This document shows, piece by piece, positions 45,950-54,953 of a stretch of DNA of 55,992 nucleotides. Under the pieces are notes generated by a model. It saw only the letters and a program-made list of their open reading frames with translations. It was not told the origin of the DNA and made no database searches. Location of the stretch: NCBI GenBank assembly GCA_026415395.1, contig JAOAHD010000015.1, forward strand, positions 1-55,992, written 5' to 3'. Position 1 is the first letter of the stretch; every line of letters begins with the position of its first letter. Both the position numbers and the translations under genes were made by a program. Source of the DNA: Candidatus Binatia bacterium. GTDB taxonomy: Bacteria > Desulfobacterota > Binatia > HRBIN30.

Positions 45950-46684
45950 TCAGCGCCATCGCATGACCACCAAGCGAACCTCTACAGGCCGGGCGTCTTC
46001 CATTTCCATCACGCGCACCTCATGCACGGCAAACCCCCGTGCTTGCGCCTCGGCCAACCACGCGCGGTCGAAGGTACGAACCGATTCCGCCGCAACCAGG
46101 CAGCCACCCCGCCCGAGGCTTGCCCAAGCTAAGTCGAGCAGTGCAGTTTGTAACGCCGGATCATAGGTCACGTCGGCAGCACAAATCAGCTCGAACCGCT
46201 CTCGCAAAGCGAAGCGCTGCAGGTCGCCCTGCCAAAGGTGCACCCGCAGGTCGTTTGCCACGGCGTTGAGGCGACACAACCCGACCGCGTCGGCATCATG
46301 ATCGAAGGCGAACGCCTGACCACCCATTTGCGCGGAGACAAGCGAAACCAGCCCAAGGCCACACCCCACCTCGAGGCAACGCCCTGCAGGCAACCACGGA
46401 TGCTCGACCAAGTAGCGCGCCAGCGCACGGCTGCCGACCCACAGGTGCGCCCAGTATGGCGGCTCCGGGGCGTGCGGGTCGCGGAGCAAAGCTTCCACAT
46501 CCACGTGGCGCGCGAGGTCCGCCACTCGCGCCACGCGCAGGCTCGCCCGACCGCAACGCCACGGCTCCCATACCAGAGCGTAGCGACGCCAAAACGACGG
46601 GAACCGGTCTTGGCCCCCGAACCGCTCAGTTCGCCCATCCTGCCCACTGCAAGCGAGCGAGCCAGCCGTGCCTGCAGCCTTCAT
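45950..46684 (-). CDS. Class I SAM-dependent methyltransferase (nicotinamide/ETF-lysine methyltransferase-like)
   Basis: The 244-residue product, from ATG 46684 that overlaps the upstream stop (ATGA), carries the SAM motif LEVGCGLGLVSLVSAQMG, the acidic AFDHDADAVGLCRLN, and ICAADVTYDPALQTALLDL with the D-V-T-Y motif typical of lysine methyltransferases of the METTL20/21 type, and AESVRTFDRAWLAEAQARGF. The ORF extension to 46825 overlaps its neighbour and is unlikely. Possible target: a protein lysine, unknown. Translational coupling to the preceding gene suggests joint function. Confidence 0.8.
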   Translation of the reverse strand: MKAAGTAGSLACSGQDGRTERFGGQDRFPSFWRRYALVWEPWRCGRASLRVARVADLARHVDVEALLRDPHAPEPPYWAHLWVGSRALARYLVEHPWLPAGRCLEVGCGLGLVSLVSAQMGGQAFAFDHDADAVGLCRLNAVANDLRVHLWQGDLQRFALRERFELICAADVTYDPALQTALLDLAWASLGRGGCLVAAESVRTFDRAWLAEAQARGFAVHEVRVMEMEDARPVEVRLVVMRWR

Positions 46685-47259
46685 GCTGGGGCCAGCGAGA
46701 GCTCGCGTTGGGCGAAGCGACCAAAGCGCCACAAGGCAAGTGCACGCGAACAGCCTTCCGCTCGCATCGAGGCCAAAAAGCTCGGCAAGTCGCGCAAACG
46801 AAACGTGAGGATGCCAGCACCCCACAGCGGTCCGTCCGCTCCGCCAACACGAATTTCACTGAACAAGGTGACTTGCGCACGCAGCGATGGAAAGGGTGTG
46901 CGCAACACCTTGACTCCCCGGAAATGGTACGCTGCCCCGTCGTCACCTTTGAACGTGAACGTGTAGCGCAAAAGCTTGGCCCCCTTGGCAGGGTCGGCAA
47001 CGTACATTTCCAACGCCCCATCGGAAATCGGCTGCGCTGTCGCCAAGTCGGGGCACGTCACGGTTCCATCCAGCTTCGCCACATGGCGTTCGGCGGCAAG
47101 GAACTCATCGAGGTTGTCGATCGTTACCGTCAGGTCCAACAGCAAAATCGTACCGCGGGCTCGACCTTGGCTCGCTCCGACATCGGGGGTCGGAGCTCCG
47201 CTGGCAAATGGGCCCTGCATGCGCTCGCGAAAGGTCAATTTTACCGCGGGTGCAACCAT
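46681..47259 (-). CDS. Conserved-looking protein of unknown function, coupled to a methyltransferase
   Basis: The product (192 residues from ATG 47259; an overlapping GTG at 47262 would add one residue) has no signal peptide. It reads LTFRERMQGPFASG, then a beta-rich domain (LLLDLTVTIDNLDEFLAAERHV), LLRYTFTFKGDDG, FRGVKVLRTPFPSLRAQVTLF and FRLRDLPSFLASMRAEG. It resembles an accessory domain that I recall in some GMC-type sterol oxidases and patatin-like proteins, with the same FRERM...G start and Asp-Leu-Asp-x-Phe segment; that comparison is from memory and uncertain. Its stop overlaps the methyltransferase start as ATGA. Confidence 0.65.
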   Translation of the reverse strand: MVAPAVKLTFRERMQGPFASGAPTPDVGASQGRARGTILLLDLTVTIDNLDEFLAAERHVAKLDGTVTCPDLATAQPISDGALEMYVADPAKGAKLLRYTFTFKGDDGAAYHFRGVKVLRTPFPSLRAQVTLFSEIRVGGADGPLWGAGILTFRLRDLPSFLASMRAEGCSRALALWRFGRFAQRELSLAPA

Positions 47260-47318
47260 CACGACTGGGTTTTACGGCAGCCGTAGGAGAAAAGGCAAGG
47301 CGCCTAGGCTTGGCTCAA

Positions 47319-48896
47319 TCAGCTCGATTGGAGGCGAGCAACCCATGCGGCCAGCTCGTGGCGGCGGATTTTGCCGGTGGGCTCACGCGGAAGTTCCGAG
47401 ACGAAAACCACCCGACGAGGGCACTTATAATGGGCCAGCCGCTTTCGAGCAAAGTCCTTCAACTCTGCTTCCCCCACAGTCCAACCTCTGCGCAGCTCCA
47501 CTACCGCCACGACCTGCTTCCCGAGATCGGGGTCGGAAACTCCAACCACAGCCACATCGCCGACCGCCGGATGTGCGAGCAAAGTTGCCTCGACCTCCGC
47601 CGGGTACACATTCGCCCCACCGCTCAAGATCAGGTCGGCCCGGCGATCCACTAAAAACAAGTACCCATCCTCGTCGAGGTAACCCAGATCTCCGGCGGTG
47701 AACCAACCCTCGCGGAAGGCCTGGGCATTTTTGTCCGCTGCATGACGGTACGAAAAATTCATGTTCGGGCTGCGCACGTAGACAAGCCCAATTTCTCCCG
47801 GGGCACACTCGCGGCCGTCCTCGGTGAGAATTTTCAGCTCGTGCCCGGGCCACGGCTTACCCACCGTCCCTGGTCGTTCGAGCCACTCCTCTGCTGTCAC
47901 CCGCGTGAACCCCGACTCCGACGCTCCGTAAAACTCGACCACCGAACCTGCTGGGAACACTTCCATGATCTTTCGCTTGACGTCCACCGGGCACGGTGCA
48001 GCGGCGTGCAGCACCAAGCGCACGGAACTTAGATCGTACGTTCGGCGCGTTTCCTCCGGAACTTGCAAAATCCGCACGAAGTGGGTGGGCACCATGAAGG
48101 TGGTGGTCACCCGATGCTGGGAAATTGCCGCGAGGACCGCGATCGGGTCGAACTTGTTCTGCAGCACGACCGTGGCACCCACGAGCAAGTGCGCTTGGGC
48201 GTAGCTTGCGGGTGCAGTGTGGTACAACGGACCACACACTAAATGCACATCGTTCTCGGTTAGGCCCCACATGTGCGCCACAGCCGCCAATTGCCGCGGG
48301 CTCTCCCTGGGATCGACGTGGCGGTCGACAGCCTTCGGCCGGCCCGTGGTGCCCGACGTGTACACGAGCACGTCGAACCCGCCGCCGGGAAGAAAATCGC
48401 CGGCCTCCCACTCCGGCTGCGCGGCCAGCGAGGCCTCGTAGCTCTCGCCTCGCCAAGGATGCTCTGCCCCGACCACCCAAACGGAAACAGCACGTGTTAA
48501 CCCCGCCTCTGCCAATGCCGCATCGACCTCTGCCGCCAAACTGTTCTCAGCGATGAGGATCCGGGCGCCGGCATCGTTGAGTAAATAGGCGATTTCCGGC
48601 CCCTTAGCGCGGTAGCCGATGGGCAACACCCGGGCGCCGAGTTTCCCCACAGCCTGCATCGCTTCGAGCCACTCCACGCGATTGTGCATCACCAGCGCCA
48701 CGGCGTCCCCCTGGCCGACGCCCGCTGCGCGCAACGCATGCGCAAGTTGGTTTGCGCGGCGGTAAAGCGTGGCGTAGCTGAGCTGCCGCTCTGGTGACCA
48801 CACCGCAAGCGCGTGTGGCCGCTGCTCTGCGTGGTACCGCAAGCCTAACGCTGCCCCGGTTGTGCGCTCTGCAGTTCGTTCCCCTGGGTCCGCCAC
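47319..48896 (-). CDS. Acyl-CoA synthetase (AMP-forming), fatty-acid-CoA ligase type
   Basis: The product activates a carboxylic acid through an acyl-AMP. It contains VYTSGTTGRPKAVDRH (AMP-binding P-loop), FYGASESGFTRVT (A5 motif), GWFTAGDLGYLDEDGYLFLVDRRADL (hinge region) and the C-terminal catalytic Lys in REPTGKIRRHEL. The start is uncertain: the frame is open to a TTG at 48965, with GTG candidates at 48917 and 48896; I chose 48896, giving 525 residues, because VADPGERTAERTTGAALG precedes conserved sequence. It could serve the beta-oxidation enzymes elsewhere in the window (SDR, MaoC). Confidence 0.87.
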   Translation of the reverse strand: MADPGERTAERTTGAALGLRYHAEQRPHALAVWSPERQLSYATLYRRANQLAHALRAAGVGQGDAVALVMHNRVEWLEAMQAVGKLGARVLPIGYRAKGPEIAYLLNDAGARILIAENSLAAEVDAALAEAGLTRAVSVWVVGAEHPWRGESYEASLAAQPEWEAGDFLPGGGFDVLVYTSGTTGRPKAVDRHVDPRESPRQLAAVAHMWGLTENDVHLVCGPLYHTAPASYAQAHLLVGATVVLQNKFDPIAVLAAISQHRVTTTFMVPTHFVRILQVPEETRRTYDLSSVRLVLHAAAPCPVDVKRKIMEVFPAGSVVEFYGASESGFTRVTAEEWLERPGTVGKPWPGHELKILTEDGRECAPGEIGLVYVRSPNMNFSYRHAADKNAQAFREGWFTAGDLGYLDEDGYLFLVDRRADLILSGGANVYPAEVEATLLAHPAVGDVAVVGVSDPDLGKQVVAVVELRRGWTVGEAELKDFARKRLAHYKCPRRVVFVSELPREPTGKIRRHELAAWVARLQSS

Positions 48897-49026
48897 GGCG
48901 ACGCCAGGACTCCCCACCCGGCGGCGAAAGTCAAGAGTGCACCGATTGCACCGGGGACGGCCCAAACCGGCTAAGGCAGAGGCTAAGCTCGCACCTCGCT
49001 CACCCCCGCTGCACGGAAACAGTGCC

Positions 49027-52000
49027 TTACGCCAGCAATGTGGCGAGCGCCGTGGGAAGTTGTTTGAAGGTAAACGAACCTTTCAACAGCAACTCGCGGA
49101 CGGTGGAGGCATAAAAATGATCTTCGCGTGGCGGTGCTGGGTCGAGGCTCACAAGCAATGGCAATTCCGCTGTCGCCTCCTGTTGCCGGAGCGTGGCCAT
49201 GGCGCGCGCGCCACCGGCGGTGCTCGGCGACAGATGGAGCACTGCGGCATCGGGCGCAAGAATGGTGGTAAATTCGAGCGCCTGTTTTCCGTCGAGAACG
49301 ATCGAGGTCGAGATGCCAGCCTTGGACAACGGCTCGCGCAGCTTGTTCATGGCATCGACATCAGCGCTTACCGCCAGCAACTTTTTCAGTTTCGGCCTAA
49401 GCCAGCCCAAACCCGCAAGCGCCCGCTCAGCATCAAGCGGCCACATGTCGAACTCCACGCGGCCGAAGCAAAAGCCCTTGTCCCCGTTCGATGGCATGAC
49501 GTAAGCCAAGATGCGCCACGATCGCCATTGCGCTTCCGAGCGCATGCGCAAAAGCGAGCGCCAAGCCTGCGGTCCCGCACCTAAATTGATCAGCGCGCAA
49601 CCGCTGCCCGCGGTCGGCAGGTGCCGCATCCCTTCCTCGTTGGGGGCCACCACCCGCACCTCGAACCCTGCCGCCCGCAGGGCAGCGCTTGCCTCTTCCG
49701 CGCGGCGCCCGGCATCGAGCACTACCAGGTCGCGTACCGCCTCTCCATTCGATGCCGCTGCGTTACCCGCGCTCACTGCGACCGGCTGCTCGCGCACCGC
49801 TTGCACCCGCGTCGCAAGCTCCAGTTCACCCGCAGCCACGCTTACCACGCCCGCGCGCTGGCTTTCGCCGTTGGCGCCGTTCGTTCGGCTCATCGCTTCT
49901 TGCGCTGCGCGCAGAGCCGCGAGCAGCTCTTCCCGCTCTGCTTCCGCCTGAGCTAGTGCCTCTTCGCGGTCACTCAGGCTCCGCTCGAGCTCTTCGAGCT
50001 TTGCTTTTGCTTCTGCCAGCGACGTCGCCAGATCGAGCCGCTCTTCCTCGCTGGTTAATTTTTCCGCTTGCAAGCGCTCGTATTCGGAGCGCAAGTCAGC
50101 AACCAAGGCCCGTTCGTGCTCCAACGCGCCCTGTTGTTCCGCGAGCAACTCCTCGACTCGCTTCCGCTCCTCGCCAAGTTGCCGGAGTTGCTCCTCCAAA
50201 CGCTGTCGCTCCGCCTCCAATTGAGCCAAGATCTCCGCGCGCTCGCGCACAACCGATTCGCGCTCCTCTTGCAGCACCTGTCGTTGCCGCTCGCTGCGCG
50301 CAAGCTCCCCCCGCAACACGTCGAGCTCCGCCTGCAATGATGCCAACTGATGCGCCGTCGCTTGCGCCTGCTCCAGCTCCGCTTGCTGCTCGGCAAACTG
50401 GCGGCGCCAGTTGTCTGCCTCCAACCGCAAACGGTCCAGCTCCTGCTCGAACGCTTGCCGCCGCTGTTCGCTCGCCCGCAGTTGTTCCTCGGCAGCGCGC
50501 AACCGTTCAAGCAACTTTGCCGACTCCACAGCTCGTTGCTGTGCTTCCTGTCGCCACGATTCCAACTCGCGCTCGGCACGATCCAGACGCTCGCTCAGTT
50601 GTGCACGCCCCTGATTGAGTTCGGCAATTTGTTTGCGCAAGTGATCGACAATCCCCTGGAGCTCGCCGACCGTTGCGGCGTGCGCTTGGGCCAAGTCGCG
50701 GGTCCGCTTTTGATGCTCCGCCAAGGCACCTTCCAACAGCGTCTTTTCTTGTTGCAGAGCGCGGTGTTCGATACGGAGGCGCTGCACCTCGTGCGACAAG
50801 GCTTGTACCTGTTCTCCCTGCCCGGCGCGCGCGGCGGCCAGCTCTTCTTGCAGTTTTGCCTGCTCTGCAACCAGAGCTTCGTACCGCTCTTCCTGGCGGG
50901 CAAGCTCAAATTGGAGCCGGCTGCGTTCTTCCGTCGCGGCGGCCAACTCCCGTTCGCGTTGCTGCAAACGCTCTTGCAGCTCGCCAACTTCTGCCTGCAT
51001 CTCCCGCAAGCTTTGCTCCGCGCTCCGTGCCCGCGTCTCCAGGGCCTGCACCCGTTCGGCAAAAGCGCGTTCCGTTTCGCTCACCCGCTTCTGGAGCCCG
51101 TCGCGGTGGCGCGCGACCTCTGCAAGCTGCTGTTGCAACGCCGCTACCTCATCGCGCAGCGCCGCCAGTTGCCCTTCTTGCTGCCGGAAGACTCTCGTCG
51201 CCTCTTCCAATTGCTCTTGCGTCGTGCGCTGCTCTTGCTCCCAAGTCGCACGATCCGCCGCAATTTCCTTTTGGAGCTCGCGCAAATGCGCCTCCAGCTC
51301 GGCCGCGCGGCTGAGGGCCTCCGTGCGCTCGCGCTCACGGAGCTCCAACTGGCTAGTAGAGCGCGCGATTTCTACGCGGAGTCGTTCGACTTCTTGCTCG
51401 AGACTTTGCGCACGTTCGACGGTCGTACGCACCTGGCTTGTGCTTTCCGCCAAGCGAGCTTGTAGCTCGGCAATCTGCTTGCCGGCCTCTTCACACTGCC
51501 GGGCGCGATGCTCGGCCAAGCTTTGCGTCGATGCCAGCAGCGCGGCGTGGCTTTCGGCCTCAGCAACTCGCTGAGCGAGCAACTCCTCCAAGCGGCTGCG
51601 CTCCGCTTCGAGGCGCTCCATCGCCTCCCGCAAAGAGGCCAGCTTGCGGTCCGAGGCCACCTGGGTTTGCGCCACGAGGTTGCGCGCCACCATGAGTTCC
51701 TCGGCAAGCGCCGCGCGCGCCCGTTCCGCGCTTTCCGCCTCCTTCCGCACACGCGCCAGTTCGCTCTCCAAGGCCACGATGCGTTGTTCCCACTCCGACG
51801 CGGAATGTTGCTCTGCACCAACAGCTTCGGCTCGAGCGGCAGCCAGCTCAGTTTCGAGTTCCGCCACCCTGGTAGCCAACGTTTCCGCTCGCGCAGCCAG
51901 CAAGGCACGGTCGGCCAGTTGTTGCCGCAAGGCTGCGAGCTCGCGGCGCAAGCGTTCGGCCTCCGCATCCCGCTCCTGCCAGTTGCGTTCCAGAGCGTCG

Positions 52001-54573
52001 TACTGTTCGCGCAGCCGCTGGAGTTGATTCGTCATCGCCTCCCGTTCGCTCAGTGCGGCGGCCAACTCTGCACGCAGCGTTCCTTCGGTGGTTTGCGCAC
52101 GTTCACGTGCCTGCTCGAGCACCTCGCGCAGCCTGCCTACTTCCTGTCGCGCCAGCTCTGCCTCCGCCCGCGCATCGTCGAGGGCCTTGTCTAACTCCGC
52201 CAGCCGCTGCCGTTGCTGTTCCGCGGTTTGCTGCCACTGCGCGAGTTCGGCCGCCATCTGCTCTTGCCGGCGCTGCAACGACTGCAGCGCTTGCTCGCGG
52301 TCCACGATCTGTTGCACAAGTTGGTCTCGCTCGTTCTCGACGCTGGCCAGGCGCTGCTGCCAGTACCCAACCTGTTCTTCCCAACGCGCCCGCTCCCGTT
52401 GCAGTCGGCCCTCGAGTGCGAGCGTTGCCTCTTCAGCTTGCCGCCAAGCCGCCTCACGTTGGCGGAGCTCCTCGCTCAAGCGTTGGCGTTCGCGCTGTGC
52501 GGCCTCCAACTGATTGCGCAGCTCCGTGAGCTGGTTGCTCAGGGAGTTCGTCTCGGCCAGCGCACGCTGCAGTTGCAGGCTTGTCTCGCGCAGTTCCTCG
52601 GCTCTCGCATCGGCGCGCTCGGCCCACTGCGCGGCGGCCGCCCGCGCTTGTTGGAGCTCGTGCTCGTGCGCTTCCAGTGCCGCATGCGCCTGGGCCGCGA
52701 GCGCAGCATGGGCGGCCTCCAACTCTGTTACTCGCCGCCGCCAGCTCGCCAGATCTTCCGACAGCGTTTGCCGTTCCTTCAGCCAGGCATCGCGCTCCCT
52801 CTCCAACTCAGCAACGCGCGCTGTGCTCTCGACCCGTGCAACCTCGCTCGCTTCAAGTTCCGCGCGAACCCGCTCAAACTCCGCTTGGGCCGCTAGCAGT
52901 TGCGCGCGCACTTGCTCCCAAGCGTCCTGGCTTTCACGGAGCAGTCGCTCCTGTTCATCGAGTTGCACCCTCAACGTGTCTGCCAAACGAGCAAAGGAAT
53001 CGGCTTCTTGACGCGCGGTGGACACCTCGCGCTCCCACGCCGCAGCCGCTTCCGCCCAGCGCTGCCGTTCTTGCTCCAACGCCTGCCGCAACGCCTGGTT
53101 CTCCGCCATCGCCGCCGCGCGGGCGGTCTCGCTGTCGGCAAACTGCGCGTGTGCTTCCTCGGCGAGGGCGGTTAGGCGTTCCCACTCCGCACGGAGGTGA
53201 GCGATCTGCTCGGCGAGTCCGTCGCGCTGCACGGTGGTGCGCCGCAGCTCCGCCTCCAGGCGGGCGATTGCCTTGGTCCGCGCGGCAAGTTGATGTCGAG
53301 CGGCTTCGGCCTCGCTCTTCCACGCGTCACGATCGGCCTCCAACGCAACCCTTTCCTCGCCGAGTTGCTGCCGCAGCCGCGCAACTTCCTCTTCCAGGCC
53401 GCGCCGTTGCGCATGCAGGGTTTCGATTTGGGCGACGAGTCGATCGCGCTCTTCGAATACTGCCATGGCCAAGGTTTGCCACTCGGCCAACTGCGCCTCG
53501 GTGCTGCCACTGCGCGACTGCAGGGAATCCCACTCCTTTTGCAAATTGGTCAGCGATTGCTGCAAGGCCTGCACCCGCCCTTCAGCGAGACGCATTGTGC
53601 GCGTGCGTTCCGCTTCGGCAGCAACAAGTCGGTCTTGGAGCGACTCGACCTCGGCACGTAGGCGGGCCAGCTCGGCAGCCTCTTCGCCGGTGCGGTCACG
53701 CAACTGCTGCAACAACTCGTCGCGTTCACGCTGGAGCGAGTGATTGTGCAAGGTCAACTGGCGAACGCGTCCGTTGGCCAGCTCGAGTTCGTGGCGAAGG
53801 GCTGCAAGCTCTTCCTCATAGCGAAGCAGCTCCGTGTCCGGTTGTTGCTGAGCCCCGCGGGCCGCTTCCCCACGCTCCTGCCACCGTGGAGGTTCGGGCA
53901 GGGGCGGGGGGGCGGCGGAGGCGGTGGCAGCAGCATCGATAATGGCTCCAGCAGCAACCAGCTTGGCCAGGGTTTTTTGTACCTTCTCTGTTTCCAGGCT
54001 GGGCGCATGGGTCTCAGGGGCACTGCTTTCTGCATCGCGCAGCACCGGAGCACAAACCAGCAAGGCCTGACTCAGGGTATACAAGTCAGCATCGTTGAAG
54101 GAGCGCTTGCCTGCCGCAAACACGAGGAAGACGCCTGCCGGCTGCTCGTTTTGCAGAATAGGCACAGTGACGATGGTCAAGCCCAAACGTGCCACTTCGG
54201 CCAACGCCCGCGGTACAAAGGGGTTTTTGTGCGCATCCCCAATGATACTGATGCGTCGGTTGCGCAATGACCGCAGGGGAATATCCCACAGACACGCCTC
54301 ACCACCACCAAGGGCGGCCACGGCTTCGGTGTTCAACCCCTCGGCAGCGAGGAGCACCAAGCGCTCGCGGCGCGCTTCATAGCCCAGAACAGCCACTGCA
54401 GTGGCTCTCACTGTCTCTTGCACCACCTTCGCCGCTTCGGCAGCGAACTCGAGCCGAGGGAGGCGTTTCGCAAAGAGACCGACAAGGCGATTGCCAAGCC
54501 CGGCCAGATTCGGACCACTCGCTGGATTCGGTTGTGAATGGCGCAACGAATCAGATTTCGTGGCGGGCTGCAT
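49027..54573 (-). CDS. Giant GAF/coiled-coil/pseudo-receiver scaffold-like protein
   Basis: One uninterrupted frame of 1848 residues. Residues ~35-180 look like a GAF domain (VVQETVRATAVAVLGYEA, LTIVTVPILQNEQPAGVFLV, KRSFNDADLYTLSQALL). A Pro/Ala-rich linker (about 205-240) leads to a continuous coiled coil of about 1300 residues, dominated by E, R, A, Q and L in heptads with few prolines. From about 1610 two receiver-like domains follow: LVVLDAGRRAEEASAALRAAGFEVRV... and LLAVSADVDAMNKLREPLSKAGI. Both lack the phosphoacceptor Asp where it is expected (INLGAG and VLHLSPS), so they are probably unphosphorylated pseudo-receivers. The layout recalls polarity scaffolds such as AglZ or FrzS, with domain order reversed, but homology is not claimed. 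No membrane helices or signal peptide: cytoplasmic. Confidence 0.9.
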   Translation of the reverse strand: MQPATKSDSLRHSQPNPASGPNLAGLGNRLVGLFAKRLPRLEFAAEAAKVVQETVRATAVAVLGYEARRERLVLLAAEGLNTEAVAALGGGEACLWDIPLRSLRNRRISIIGDAHKNPFVPRALAEVARLGLTIVTVPILQNEQPAGVFLVFAAGKRSFNDADLYTLSQALLVCAPVLRDAESSAPETHAPSLETEKVQKTLAKLVAAGAIIDAAATASAAPPPLPEPPRWQERGEAARGAQQQPDTELLRYEEELAALRHELELANGRVRQLTLHNHSLQRERDELLQQLRDRTGEEAAELARLRAEVESLQDRLVAAEAERTRTMRLAEGRVQALQQSLTNLQKEWDSLQSRSGSTEAQLAEWQTLAMAVFEERDRLVAQIETLHAQRRGLEEEVARLRQQLGEERVALEADRDAWKSEAEAARHQLAARTKAIARLEAELRRTTVQRDGLAEQIAHLRAEWERLTALAEEAHAQFADSETARAAAMAENQALRQALEQERQRWAEAAAAWEREVSTARQEADSFARLADTLRVQLDEQERLLRESQDAWEQVRAQLLAAQAEFERVRAELEASEVARVESTARVAELERERDAWLKERQTLSEDLASWRRRVTELEAAHAALAAQAHAALEAHEHELQQARAAAAQWAERADARAEELRETSLQLQRALAETNSLSNQLTELRNQLEAAQRERQRLSEELRQREAAWRQAEEATLALEGRLQRERARWEEQVGYWQQRLASVENERDQLVQQIVDREQALQSLQRRQEQMAAELAQWQQTAEQQRQRLAELDKALDDARAEAELARQEVGRLREVLEQARERAQTTEGTLRAELAAALSEREAMTNQLQRLREQYDALERNWQERDAEAERLRRELAALRQQLADRALLAARAETLATRVAELETELAAARAEAVGAEQHSASEWEQRIVALESELARVRKEAESAERARAALAEELMVARNLVAQTQVASDRKLASLREAMERLEAERSRLEELLAQRVAEAESHAALLASTQSLAEHRARQCEEAGKQIAELQARLAESTSQVRTTVERAQSLEQEVERLRVEIARSTSQLELRERERTEALSRAAELEAHLRELQKEIAADRATWEQEQRTTQEQLEEATRVFRQQEGQLAALRDEVAALQQQLAEVARHRDGLQKRVSETERAFAERVQALETRARSAEQSLREMQAEVGELQERLQQRERELAAATEERSRLQFELARQEERYEALVAEQAKLQEELAAARAGQGEQVQALSHEVQRLRIEHRALQQEKTLLEGALAEHQKRTRDLAQAHAATVGELQGIVDHLRKQIAELNQGRAQLSERLDRAERELESWRQEAQQRAVESAKLLERLRAAEEQLRASEQRRQAFEQELDRLRLEADNWRRQFAEQQAELEQAQATAHQLASLQAELDVLRGELARSERQRQVLQEERESVVRERAEILAQLEAERQRLEEQLRQLGEERKRVEELLAEQQGALEHERALVADLRSEYERLQAEKLTSEEERLDLATSLAEAKAKLEELERSLSDREEALAQAEAEREELLAALRAAQEAMSRTNGANGESQRAGVVSVAAGELELATRVQAVREQPVAVSAGNAAASNGEAVRDLVVLDAGRRAEEASAALRAAGFEVRVVAPNEEGMRHLPTAGSGCALINLGAGPQAWRSLLRMRSEAQWRSWRILAYVMPSNGDKGFCFGRVEFDMWPLDAERALAGLGWLRPKLKKLLAVSADVDAMNKLREPLSKAGISTSIVLDGKQALEFTTILAPDAAVLHLSPSTAGGARAMATLRQQEATAELPLLVSLDPAPPREDHFYASTVRELLLKGSFTFKQLPTALATLLA

Positions 54574-54953
54574 CGGTCGTTGCCTTTCGGTGAAGGGAAG
54601 CGCAACTCGGCGCCGTCAACATGGGCCAATCGCTCGCGAACACAGTCATCATACGAAGGAGCGTCAGCCGAGCGCGCAAGAGGCGTACCAGGAAGCGCCC
54701 GTGCGCCAAAGCAAACGCGGACGTCACAAACCCGCCAAAACCGTTGCCGCAAACTTGCCACTCGCCACCGCGGTTGCGTAGCCGGCCTCTGCGGAAGTGC
54801 TTGCGATACCCCTGGGAAGGCCGAAAAAAGTTCGCTCGCTTCTTCCCTAGGGATCGCCACAGTTTCACTATCACCAGGCGCCAGCGAGCTTGCCGGTCAG
54901 CCGCATGAGCCACGCCGCGGGCGGTCGCACCTGGCTGGCGAAAGGAGGGCAGC
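54574..54953. other. Divergent intergenic region, nothing recognised
   Basis: About 380 bases between the scaffold-like gene and the Cys-rich gene, transcribed away from each other, so promoters of both are expected here. No clear boxes, RNA gene or repeat is seen; overlapping short ORFs lack coding features. Confidence 0.35.

Noticed and set aside
49027-54573. Chromosome-segregation SMC/MukB-type ATPase
   Set aside because: No Walker A, Walker B or signature motif is present at either end; the ends look GAF-like and receiver-like.
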